Shown here one piece after another: positions 1 through 6,353 of a DNA stretch of 12,760 nt. The position numbers were made by a program, and so were the translations under genes. A model generated the notes under the pieces. That model was given only the letters and a program-made list of their open reading frames with translations, was not told the origin of the DNA and searched no databases. Source of the DNA: UMGS946 sp048421225 (GTDB lineage: Bacteria > Bacillota > Clostridia > Christensenellales > CAG-138); assembly GCA_048421225.1 (NCBI GenBank), contig DBFNRV010000011.1:1-12760 (forward strand), given 5' to 3'. Every line of letters starts with the position of its first letter. The first letter of the stretch is position 1.

Positions 1-443
1 TCCGACAGTCCGCTCGGATGGCTCCCGCTCGTGTCCGTTACTATCCCGTCGCTTGACCCGATATTCCCGCTCTCCTCAAAGTCCTGGCTCCCTTGCGTGA
101 AGTCCCCGTTTTCCAGCATGTTGTACCGGTTCGGCGTTTCCCCCTTCTCCAGCATCACAGAGTCCGCGTATACCGTTCCAGCCGTACCCTCCGGCACCGT
201 TATACTTATCGTAGCACCGCTTGATATCGGCGAAAACGTTACCGACCCGCGGTACCAGTCCTCGCCTGCCGTTCCGCTTACATCTATCGGGTCCGATTCC
301 CCCAGCAGCGTCGCCCCCGACGCTACCTCAATCTTGCCCGTCAAACTCGGATTGTTTCCGTTGCAGTACACAAGCACCGCTGACAGCCCCACGCCTATAG
401 CGCCTATCCGCCACGGCATCTCTGTTCCCGCCGTTACTCCGCG
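1..443 (-). pseudogene. Truncated RHS/WapA-type surface protein fragment
   Basis: The minus strand is open from 443 to the left edge. It reads as a beta-rich extracellular module containing WYRGSVTF, GTVYADSVMLEKGETPNRYN and then MLENGDFTQGS. The pattern 'LEKGxTxNRYNxxENGDF' is typical of carbohydrate-binding-like repeats in clostridial RHS/wall-associated proteins. The first in-frame ATG is at 419-417, but it has no good ribosome binding site and no signal peptide follows. In-frame sequence resembling the same module (RGVTAGTE) continues upstream to a TGA at 446-444. I therefore infer a 5'-truncated gene rather than a real start; its 3' end lies outside the window. A terminator for the upstream gene sits immediately before it, so it is probably untranscribed from that side. 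The family call is from remembered motif style, without a search. Confidence 0.6.
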
Positions 444-455
444 TCAAACAGGCCG

Positions 456-490
456 ACAAAAACCCCCTCAAACCATTGCGTTTCAGGGGG
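456..490 (-). terminator. Rho-independent terminator, minus strand
   Basis: Read on the minus strand, the arms 490-480 (CCCCCTGAAAC) and 473-463 (GTTTGAGGGGG) pair at 10 of 11 positions around a 6-nt loop. They are followed directly by TTTTTGT. This is a good intrinsic terminator placed about 130 nt after the stop of the MerR gene, which it presumably ends. Confidence 0.75.
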
Positions 491-501
491 ATTCAGGCCG
501 T

Positions 502-541
502 CGACAAAGCCCATGATTCAGCCGAAGCATGGGCTTTGTCG
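502..541. repeat. Perfect 14-bp inverted repeat
   Basis: The arm CGACAAAGCCCATG (502-515) is exactly complementary to CATGGGCTTTGTCG (528-541), with a 12-nt loop. No T tract follows on either strand, so it is not a terminator by itself. It lies between the MerR stop and the terminator at 456-490, close to where the RHS-like gene is broken. It could be an mRNA 3'-end structure or a mobile-element end. Confidence 0.6.
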
Positions 542-617
542 CGCAAGGTGAAAGCGAAGCGGAAGGAAACGAAGCGGACTCCACAGCAGAGAGGCCATCT
601 TCTTGTGGTAATGATTA

Positions 618-1058
618 TTATTCTTTATGTGCATTTTCATAGGCTTGCCGGATATCTTCTGGCAGGTGGTTGGGAATTAGCCCTTGTACTCTGTCCTCGC
701 TGCCGTCCTGCATGGCCTGCTCATAATACCAGCACTTGAATTTCAGCATATCCAGCACTTTGTTCATGTGGGCAATCTCTGCTTCCAGCGTTTCTCTTTG
801 CTTCACAAACAGCTCCTTGCGCTGGGGATAGGTAGATGCTCCTTCCACGCACCAATCCATAAACTGTTTGATGTCCTTGATTTCAAGCCCAGACTTTTTC
901 AGACATTCGATCACTCTCAGGGCTTCTATTTCCGTTTCGCTGAACTTTCGAATGCCGGACACTCGCTCAATTTCCGGAAATAATCCTTGTTTATCGTAAT
1001 ATCGAAGTGTAGAAATAGGTAATCCGAACATCTCGGACACTTGACCGATAGTGTACAT
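618..1058 (-). CDS. MerR-family regulator, NmlR/AdhR-like
   Basis: A 146-residue DNA-binding regulator. The N-terminus (MYTIGQVSEMFGLPISTLRY) is a classic MerR winged helix-turn-helix, followed by the wing (GIRKF) and a long dimerisation helix up to about residue 110. Cys52 sits in 'VIECLKKSG', the place of the reactive cysteine known in AdhR and NmlR, which sense aldehydes and other thiol-reactive electrophiles. Further cysteines are Cys70 and Cys109. The start was chosen at 1058 because AGAGGT (1073-1068) lies about 10 nt upstream and the MerR fold begins there. The frame stays open further upstream but that part has no family resemblance. It is divergent from the reductase operon and shares its control region, so it very likely regulates that operon and itself. 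The inducer is not deducible. Confidence 0.88.
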   Translation of the reverse strand: MYTIGQVSEMFGLPISTLRYYDKQGLFPEIERVSGIRKFSETEIEALRVIECLKKSGLEIKDIKQFMDWCVEGASTYPQRKELFVKQRETLEAEIAHMNKVLDMLKFKCWYYEQAMQDGSEDRVQGLIPNHLPEDIRQAYENAHKE

Positions 1059-1099
1059 AATTTGTTTACCTCTTTTTTGAAAAAACTTTCGCAAACCCC

Positions 1100-1130
1100 T
1101 TGACCTGAACTCAGGTTTATATTTTATAAT
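1100..1130 (+). promoter_or_regulatory. MerR-type promoter and operator of the reductase operon
   Basis: The -35 TTGACC (1100-1105) and -10 TATAAT (1125-1130) are separated by 19 bp, the over-long spacing typical of MerR-activated promoters. The spacer region carries a perfect dyad, ACCTGA-AC-TCAGGT (1103-1116). Regulator binding there is expected to twist the DNA and activate transcription. Predicted transcription starts near 1137, giving a leader of about 46 nt. Confidence 0.8.
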
Positions 1131-1131
1131 T

Positions 1132-1160
1132 AGTATAGCATAAGTTGAATAACAATTCAA
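1132..1160 (-). promoter_or_regulatory. Divergent promoter of the MerR gene
   Basis: On the minus strand, TTGAAT (1160-1155) and TATACT (1137-1132) are separated by 17 bp. Transcription would run through the ACCTGA-AC-TCAGGT dyad, which implies autoregulation. The -35 box is one arm of a second palindrome, TTGAAT-AACA-ATTCAA (1145-1160), which may be an additional binding site or chance. Confidence 0.5.
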
Positions 1161-1182
1161 GATGCAGAAAAGGAGATTTTTT

Positions 1183-1722
1183 ATGAGCGAAAAAGTTTTG
1201 ATCATTTCTTCCAGTCCTCGTAAGGGCGGAAATTCCGAAATGCTGGTTGCATCCTTTGCGAAAGGTGCTGAGGAAGCCGGTCACAATGTTGAAACCGTCT
1301 ATCTGCGTGAAAAGAACTACGGGTTTTGCAAGGGTTGCATGGCTTGTCTCAAGGTTGGTCATTGCGTGATCAATGATGATGCGGTGAAGATCGTAGCAAA
1401 GATGCACGATGCCGATGTAATTGTCTTTGCAACGCCTGTTTATTATTACAGCGTGAGCGGACAGCTCAAGACCATGCTGGATCGTGCCAACTCCCTCTTT
1501 GGCTCTGACTACGCTTTCACCAAGATCTATCTTCTCGCAACGGCGGCAGAAAATGCCCCTTATGTTGTAGAGGGTGCTGAAAAAGCTGTCCAAGGCTGGA
1601 TTGATTGTTATGAAAGATGTGCGCTTATAGGTACAATCTTCGCTGGCGGTGTAAACAGCGTTGGAGATATTGCAGGACATCCTGCCCTGGGCAAAGCATA
1701 TCAGGTGGGCAAGGAGATTTAA
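1183..1722 (+). CDS. Iron-sulfur flavoprotein-like NAD(P)H oxidoreductase (first copy)
   Basis: A 179-residue cytoplasmic flavodoxin-fold protein of the NADPH-dependent FMN reductase / Isf group. SSSPRKGGNS (residues 9-18) is the FMN phosphate-binding loop, and TPVYYYSVSGQLKTMLDR is the conserved second flavin-contact region. Cys49, Cys52, Cys55 and Cys61 form C-x2-C-x2-C-x5-C, the compact motif that binds a 4Fe-4S cluster in archaeal Isf; many bacterial members keep it. The start at 1183 is set by AAGGAG about 9 nt upstream; an earlier in-frame ATG at 1162 precedes that site. It is the first gene of the MerR-controlled operon, 2 nt before the next gene. Reduction of quinones, nitro compounds or disulfides is plausible, but the substrate is unknown. 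Confidence 0.88.
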   Translation: MSEKVLIISSSPRKGGNSEMLVASFAKGAEEAGHNVETVYLREKNYGFCKGCMACLKVGHCVINDDAVKIVAKMHDADVIVFATPVYYYSVSGQLKTMLDRANSLFGSDYAFTKIYLLATAAENAPYVVEGAEKAVQGWIDCYERCALIGTIFAGGVNSVGDIAGHPALGKAYQVGKEI

Positions 1723-1724
1723 GC

Positions 1725-2249
1725 ATGAATATTCTGATTTTTAATGGCAGCCCCCGCCCCGATGGAAATACAGCAGCCATGATCAATGCCTATGCCAAAG
1801 GCGCAGCCGAAGCTGGACATAGTGTTAATGTAGTAGATGTATGCCGAAAGAAGATTGGCGGCTGTCTTGCTTGCGAATACTGCCATACCAAAGGCAACGG
1901 TAAATGTATTCAGCAGGACGATATGCAGGAAGTTTATCCTCTGCTGGAAGAAGCAGAGATGATTGTACTGGCTTCGCCCATCTACTACCATAGCTTTTCC
2001 GGTCAGCTCCAGTGCGTCATTAACCGTATCTACGCTCTGGATAAGCCGAAAAAGCTGAGAAAAGCAGCTCTGCTCATGTCCTCCGGTAGTGATCTGGTTT
2101 ACAGCGGTGCAATTTTTGAATACCAAAACTCCTTCCTGCAATACTTAAATCTTCAAGACTGCGGTATGTTTGCAGCTTATGGGGATAACAACAAATCTGA
2201 AGAACTACTGAACCGGCTGAGAAATGCCGGTAGAAAACTTAAAGACTGA
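1725..2249 (+). CDS. Iron-sulfur flavoprotein-like NAD(P)H oxidoreductase (second copy)
   Basis: A 174-residue paralogue of the preceding reductase. It has the FMN loop NGSPRPDGNT (7-16), the flavin-contact stretch SPIYYHSFSGQLQCVINR, and Cys47, Cys50, Cys53 and Cys61 in a C-x2-C-x2-C-x7-C arrangement, also within the Isf range. The start at 1725 is supported by AAGGAG (1711-1716), which lies inside the end of the first gene; only 2 nt separate the two genes, suggesting translational coupling. The proteins are clearly diverged, so this is not a recent duplication. They could form a heteromer or handle different electron acceptors; the sequence does not decide. Confidence 0.87.
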   Translation: MNILIFNGSPRPDGNTAAMINAYAKGAAEAGHSVNVVDVCRKKIGGCLACEYCHTKGNGKCIQQDDMQEVYPLLEEAEMIVLASPIYYHSFSGQLQCVINRIYALDKPKKLRKAALLMSSGSDLVYSGAIFEYQNSFLQYLNLQDCGMFAAYGDNNKSEELLNRLRNAGRKLKD

Positions 2250-2263
2250 ACCGAGGTTTTAGC

Positions 2264-3235
2264 ATGGAACATTTGAATATGACAGGTGAATGGGATAAGG
2301 TATTTCCCAAAAGTGATAAGGTAAACCACAGCAAAGTTACCTTCCATAACCGTTATGGCATTACCCTTGCGGCAGATATGTATGTACCTCAAAACGCTGC
2401 CGGAAAACTGCCTGCCATCGCTGTAAGCGGTCCCTTCGGCGCTGTCAAGGAGCAGTCCTCCGGTCTGTATGCCCAGACTATGGCTGAGTATGGCTTTTTG
2501 ACCATCGCTTTTGACCCGTCCTTTACCGGCGAGAGCGGCGGTATGCCCCGCTATGTGGCATCCCCGGACATCAATACCGAAGATTTTTGTGCTGCGGTGG
2601 ACTTCCTGTCCGTTCAGGAAAATGTTGATCCTGATCGCATCGGTATCATCGGCATCTGCGGATGGGGCGGCATGGCGATCAATGCTGCTGCACTTGACAC
2701 ACGCATCAAAGCGTCAGTCGCTTCTACTATGTACGATATGACCCGTGTAAATGCCAATGGATATTTTGACAGCGAGAACACCGAAGAAGCTCGCTATGAA
2801 AAGAAGAAGGTAATGAACGCACAACGCACCCGTGACTACAGGAACGGCACTTATGCACTTGCAGGCGGTGTAATTGACCCTCTGCCGGAGGAAGCCCCTC
2901 AATTTGTAAAGGACTATTATGCCTATTACAAGACAAAGCGTGGCTATCATCCCCGTTCACTGAACTCCAACACCGGCTGGAATGTCACATCTTCTCTGTC
3001 CTTTATGAATATGCCGATTTTGCAGTACAGCCACGAAATTCACTCTGCCGTTCTGCTGGTGCATGGAGAGAATGCGCATTCCTGCTATTTCAGCAAGGAC
3101 GCATTTAAGAAACTGACCGGTGACAACAAGGAGCTGCTGATCATCCCGGGGGCAAACCATGTTGATCTCTACGATCAGATGGATGTCATTCCCTTTGAAA
3201 AGCTGAAAGGTTTCTTTGAAGGTTATCTCAAATGA
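2264..3235 (+). CDS. Alpha/beta hydrolase, YcjY-like, with Cys nucleophile position
   Basis: A 323-residue cytoplasmic hydrolase. The fold is visible from the strand and oxyanion region (LPAIAVSGPFGAVKEQ), the conserved FDPSFTGESGG, the nucleophile elbow GICGWGG and the late histidine loop PGANHVDLYD. Cys132 occupies the elbow where most family members carry Ser, as in dienelactone hydrolases. His299 and an acid near Glu269 (HGEN) are candidate triad partners. The length is normal for the family. GAGGT about 7 nt before the ATG is the probable ribosome binding site. It lies 14 nt after the second reductase and overlaps the next gene by ATGA, so it belongs to the same operon. I infer breakdown of an ester, thioester or lactone formed from or related to the inducing compound; the substrate is unknown. 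Confidence 0.85.
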   Translation: MEHLNMTGEWDKVFPKSDKVNHSKVTFHNRYGITLAADMYVPQNAAGKLPAIAVSGPFGAVKEQSSGLYAQTMAEYGFLTIAFDPSFTGESGGMPRYVASPDINTEDFCAAVDFLSVQENVDPDRIGIIGICGWGGMAINAAALDTRIKASVASTMYDMTRVNANGYFDSENTEEARYEKKKVMNAQRTRDYRNGTYALAGGVIDPLPEEAPQFVKDYYAYYKTKRGYHPRSLNSNTGWNVTSSLSFMNMPILQYSHEIHSAVLLVHGENAHSCYFSKDAFKKLTGDNKELLIIPGANHVDLYDQMDVIPFEKLKGFFEGYLK

Positions 3236-3978
3236 AGAAGCAGCTTTTCATCTGCCTGATTTTGATCTTGGCGGTCATGCTTGCCGCTTGCTCACAGCAA
3301 GCACCTACCCCGGATAACAGTGCTGCACCATCTCATGGCATGGAGAGCATTGTTGACGATACAGCCAATGTGGAACAGACGCACTCAAAAGAAAACCAGT
3401 CCCCTGCGACGGGTGAAGATATTCCATTGCAAGAGCCGGAAACAAGTATTACAGGCACAACCGACACAAACCAATCCAGCTCACCGGAGACAGAGAAGCC
3501 TGTTTCCGATGAAAGCACACCGTCTCAAGAAACCGAAGGTGTCACCGAGGGAACAAGCAATATGGAACAATCGCAATTACCTGATGAAAACGAATATATC
3601 CCGGAGGATAATGATGTACAAGAGAAAAAATTGGTGCTGAGTGTAAACGGAAGGACGCTGGATGTAAATTGGGAGAACAATGACACCGTAACTGAGCTGA
3701 TTTCCTATGCTCAATATGAGACTATCGTAGTCCATACAACGCTCTATGGCGGCTTTGAGCAGGTTGGCAGTCTGCCGCAAGGCTTTTCAAGGAACGATGA
3801 GCAAACGACCACCGATCCGGGCGATCTTGTGCTGTATTCCGGCAATCAGCTCGTATTGTTCTTTGGTTCAAATTCTTGGAGCTATACGATGCTCGGTCAT
3901 ATCGAAGGGCTTTCCGCAAGTGAACTGTCAGAATTGCTAAGCGGAAGCACGGCAGTCATTGAAATAAAATTGATTTAG
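3232..3978 (+). CDS. Lipoprotein with cyclophilin-like domain
   Basis: A 248-residue exported lipoprotein. Residues 1-20 form a signal peptide with lipobox LAAC (Cys20). Residues 21-130 are a low-complexity stalk rich in Thr, Ser, Glu and Pro, presumably spanning the wall. The C-terminus (about 132-248: LVLSVNGRTLDVNW, then GDLVLYSGNQLVLFFGSNSW, YTMLGHIEG) matches the cyclophilin-like fold of small clostridial and enteric proteins (Cyclophil_like2 type). These are not proven prolyl isomerases. The ATG overlaps the hydrolase stop (ATGA), indicating translational coupling. This is the last gene of the MerR operon and its only extracellular product. No strong terminator follows; a 4-bp GGCT/AGCC stem before TTTTT (near 3979-4005) is weak. 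Confidence 0.8.
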   Translation: MKKQLFICLILILAVMLAACSQQAPTPDNSAAPSHGMESIVDDTANVEQTHSKENQSPATGEDIPLQEPETSITGTTDTNQSSSPETEKPVSDESTPSQETEGVTEGTSNMEQSQLPDENEYIPEDNDVQEKKLVLSVNGRTLDVNWENNDTVTELISYAQYETIVVHTTLYGGFEQVGSLPQGFSRNDEQTTTDPGDLVLYSGNQLVLFFGSNSWSYTMLGHIEGLSASELSELLSGSTAVIEIKLI

Positions 3979-4029
3979 GCTTTACACATATCAGCCGATT
4001 TTTCGAAGGGTTTGGGACTTTCCAAAAAC

Positions 4030-4075
4030 GCCAAAATGGGCGTTCCGGCAGCAGGGTCGGGACGCTCATTTTGGC
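4030..4075. repeat. 18-bp imperfect hairpin
   Basis: Arms 4030-4047 and 4058-4075 pair over 18 bp with two G-T wobbles and a 10-nt loop; the outer sequence is GCCAAAATG...CATTTTGGC. No U tract follows. It may be a processing or regulatory structure, or a relic of an element end. Confidence 0.5.
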
Positions 4076-4171
4076 AATGTGTACATACACTTGCTGAGCT
4101 TGCTAACCGCTCAGATCGTAGTCTTATCAGTAACTTTTCTGTGAACACGAACATTTATTTCGCTGTGTCTA

Positions 4172-4200
4172 TCGACTCGAACATATGTGTCTGTTATAAT
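4172..4200 (+). promoter_or_regulatory. Promoter overlapped by an SOS (LexA)-like box
   Basis: TCGACT (4172-4177) and TATAAT (4195-4200) are spaced by 17 bp. The spacer begins with CGAACATATGTGTC (4178-4191), close to the Gram-positive LexA/DinR consensus CGAAC-N4-GTTCG but with an imperfect right half. A second half-site-like CGAACAT with TTTCG lies at 4148-4162. LexA control is an inference; no intact gene follows nearby. Confidence 0.45.
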
Positions 4201-4383
4201 ATTATCACCAAGGGAGAATTGTATCTTTCACCCTTGAAAAATCGAATATGTTTGCTGTGCTGTGGAGCCGCTGACGAAGTGATGTCTTCCTAATGCCGCA
4301 TGAACAAAAGCCCTGTGTGGAAGTTCTGTTTTATTGGTATAGGAAGATTTTTACCGTCATGCAGCTTTTTTGTTTATCCTCCG

Positions 4384-4406
4384 TCCCTCTGCACCGGCAG
4401 GAGGGA
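4384..4406 (+). promoter_or_regulatory. Hairpin covering a ribosome binding site
   Basis: TCCCTCTGC (4384-4392) pairs with GCAG and AGGGA (4397-4406, one bulged G) around the loop ACCG. The paired region includes the strong site AGGAGGGAG (4399-4407) for the ATG at 4414. This suggests translational control of whatever began there. Confidence 0.4.
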
Positions 4407-4413
4407 GTTGTCT

Positions 4414-4470
4414 ATGAACATAATCGGAGTCTGCCAATTCATTTGGCAAAGGACGGCATCGCCGCCTTGA
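4414..4470 (+). CDS. Tiny ORF (18 aa), possibly a frameshifted gene start
   Basis: The ATG at 4414 has an excellent ribosome binding site (AGGAGGGAG, about 6 nt upstream) but the frame reads only MNIIGVCQFIWQRTASPP before TGA. Another frame stays open from there to 4535 and ends in ALSRTQSEAKPIP. It may be a real leader peptide or the first codons of a damaged gene. I do not recognise it. Confidence 0.2.
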   Translation: MNIIGVCQFIWQRTASPP

Positions 4471-4585
4471 TTACCATACAGCGCTGTCAGGCGGCACTGT
4501 CAAGGACGCAAAGCGAGGCGAAGCCGATTCCTTAACTGTGACGGATGACTGTGCTACCTGGAGCAACATAACATGGAAGTACAAT

Positions 4586-4783
4586 ATGCAGAACAACAGA
4601 TCAGACAATCACGCAGCTAACGCTAAAGAAAACAGTAAACAGAAATTCCGGTCGCCTGACCAGCTCAATCTGATTATGGAAGATGGAACGATCTACCATG
4701 TACGCAGCTTCTTTGCTGAGGACTCCCATATGGGAGATGTCCTCGATGCTTTGACGATGGAGAAAATTGACCGGGCAGTGTGA
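4586..4783 (+). CDS. Small transposon-associated protein, TnpW-like
   Basis: A 65-residue polar protein with a charged N-terminal tail and a short core, DGTIYHVRSFFAEDSHMGD, then a helical C-terminus. The 'GTxYxVxSFF' core and the position about 100 nt before a TnpX-like serine recombinase match the small TnpW-type proteins of Tn4451-related elements, whose role is unclear. The start at 4586 is chosen for GGAAG about 7 nt upstream; an in-frame ATG at 4538 would add 16 residues. The family call is tentative. Confidence 0.5.
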   Translation: MQNNRSDNHAANAKENSKQKFRSPDQLNLIMEDGTIYHVRSFFAEDSHMGDVLDALTMEKIDRAV

Positions 4784-4886
4784 ATCCCGGCACATTGTCG
4801 GTAAAAAATTCACATTTAAGCGCTATAATAATATTAAGATTTCTAATTGTTATATGAACTGCATTTCGGGAGGTTAAAGAAAGAAT

Positions 4887-6025
4887 ATGCAGGAAACTGT
4901 CAATTACAATGTGGGAATATACGCAAGACTAAGCCGGGACAATGAGCGAAGCGGTGAGCGTGTGTCCATCGAAAATCAGAAAGAATTGCTCACTCGTTAT
5001 GTTCGGAAACAGGGTTGGAATAGTACCCGACATACTGCGACGATGGAGTCAGTGGGACTACCTTCGACCGTCCTGCGCTCAATAAGCTGATTGGCGATGT
5101 GACAGCAGGAAAGGTCAACCTTGTCCTCCGCAAAGACCTCAGCCGCTGGGGTCGTGACTATATCGAGTGCGGCAAATATACGGATTATATTTTCCCGTCC
5201 CTAGGCTGTCGCTTCATCGCGCTTAATGACAGCGTAGATACTCTGCACAAGAACAACGAGATGGTCATGATTCTGAAAAATGTCATGAACGATCTCTATA
5301 CGCGGGACACCAGCAACAAGATCAAAGCAGTCAAGCAATCTACCTTCAAGGCTGGAAAATATGTCGGGCGCTATGCGCCGTTGGGCTACCGGAAAAGCGA
5401 GGCGGACAAGCCTATCCTTGAGATTGATCCGGCGACTGCTCCGGTGGTGCGCTACATCTTCAATCTGCGCTTGCAAGGCTACGGCTTTCGCAAAATCGCG
5501 TTGGCGTTTAAATGCAGAAAAAGTCCCGTCACCCAGAAGCTTTTATTACATGGCTGAGGGGCGGGAGAATCTGCGTGGCGAAACGCCCTGCTGGAACGAT
5601 GTAACGGTGAAAACCATTCTCCGCAACGAGGTCTATATCGGTCACATGGTGCAGAACAAGACGGGTACGGTGTCTACAAAAACCACAAGCAGATCGCCAA
5701 GCCGGAATCCTATTGGATTCGCGTGGAGAACACCCACGAGCCGCCGATCTCCCGAGAAACTTGGGATGCTGTTCAAAAGCTGGACAACCACCCGTCCCGT
5801 GGTCGCATTGGTAAAAGCGGAACAATTGCTTTATTCGTTGGTCTGCTTCGGCGCATGGACTGCGGTGCATCCATGCGGTATAAGCCGAATGCTACGGCTA
5901 AACCAATGCCAAAACCAACAATAAATCCAACGCCATCACCTACACCCCGAACATATGACTCCAGCGATGCACTGGCCGATATGGATTCAAAGGACTATGA
6001 TGGCCGATATGTGGACAGCACTTAA
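4887..6025 (+). pseudogene. Large serine recombinase (TnpX/TndX-like), frameshifted and truncated
   Basis: The N-terminus NVGIYARLSRD carries the catalytic serine (Ser16) of serine site-specific recombinases. Homology then continues in other frames: DDGVSGTTFDRP and LVLRKDLSRWGRDYIE (about 5036-5509), EKVPSPRSFYY to YIGHMVQNKTG (about 5511-5672), and KNHKQIAKPESYWIRVENTH onward. Three single-base lesions explain this: a deletion near 5022, an extra A at 5510 in TTTAAA, and a deletion near 5675. The zinc-ribbon start reads LLRRMDCG, where a Cys is expected before MDCG. After about 5895 the sequence no longer looks like a recombinase, while intact relatives run to 500 residues or more. It once moved an element of the Tn4451/Tn5397 type and is now surely inactive. 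Confidence 0.82.
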
Positions 6026-6054
6026 TCAGATAAATATCATCACCCCACGTGTAG

Positions 6055-6201
6055 GCACGCCCAAAGAATTCTTATACAAAACGCTATATGGTGGAACTCA
6101 ACAAGCGCGGCTCAATCGGCCGGTTATTCTCCCTGCGGGAGATGACATCCCTAATGAATCATTATAAAATGCCAGGCGTTTTAAATAGCACTAATCTATA
6201 G
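6055..6201 (+). pseudogene. Short 3' remnant of an unrecognised gene
   Basis: The frame from 6055 to TAG at 6199-6201 reads 48 residues including KRYMVELNKRGSIGRLFSL and MNHYKMPG, a composition that looks like real protein. An in-frame ATG at 6088 has no ribosome binding site, and a stop precedes 6055. The neighbouring frame before it (INIITPRVGTPKE) may be the shifted upstream part. It is probably element debris. I cannot name the family. Confidence 0.3.
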
Positions 6202-6223
6202 TTATCTTAATTTTAGCGTTGCA

Positions 6224-6250
6224 GTCGCACCCGAAAGGGTTCAATTTGAT
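6224..6250 (+). repeat. Possible degenerate CRISPR repeat relic
   Basis: GTCGCACCC (6224-6232) is the canonical 5' end of type I-C repeats, followed by GAAAGGGTT and ATTTGA. Its start lies exactly 130 nt (two 65-nt units) before the first good repeat. ACCC-GAAA-GGGT also forms a 4-bp stem. The resemblance is limited to about 9 contiguous bases, so chance is possible. Confidence 0.25.
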
Positions 6251-6353
6251 ATATAAATTCAGTTGAAACAGCCTTAGGGGCCTGATATAATTACATTAAA
6301 TGCATAATAATTGATTGTACATATGTTTTTTGCATCAATTTACGTGTTTTTGC

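Larger units (their letters stand above)
3979..4585. other. Gene-poor mobile-element leader region
   Basis: This stretch has no convincing long gene. It holds an 18-bp hairpin (4030-4075), a promoter with SOS-like boxes (4148-4200), T-rich tracts after short inverted repeats such as TCTTCCTA...TAGGAAGA then TTTTT around 4284-4352, a hairpin covering a ribosome binding site (4384-4406), and a tiny reading frame at 4414. The arrangement resembles the regulated leader of an accessory gene whose coding part has been lost or scrambled. Confidence 0.4.

Noticed and set aside
31..516. Plus-strand open frame of 161 codons
   Set aside because: It is the antisense of the RHS-like fragment, and its composition (Ser/Pro-rich, no ribosome binding site) is that of a shadow. 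The minus strand shows recognisable motifs.
1117..1680. Minus-strand open frame of 187 codons
   Set aside because: It is antisense to the first reductase and crosses the divergent promoter region. It has no start signals and no family resemblance.
4012..4293. Plus-strand open frame of 93 codons ending CCGAADEVMSS
   Set aside because: It spans the 18-bp hairpin and the promoter at 4172-4200 and has no ribosome binding site at its ATG. A shorter TTG start at 4218 has its purine-rich site too close, so a leader peptide here is possible but unsupported.
4796..4829. Promoter before the recombinase
   Set aside because: A good TATAAT occurs at 4824-4829, but the nearest -35-like sequence (TTGTCG at 4796) is 22 bp away, so I do not list a promoter.
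5529..5870. Minus-strand open frame of 113 codons
   Set aside because: It is antisense to the recombinase pseudogene, whose plus-strand frames carry clear family motifs.
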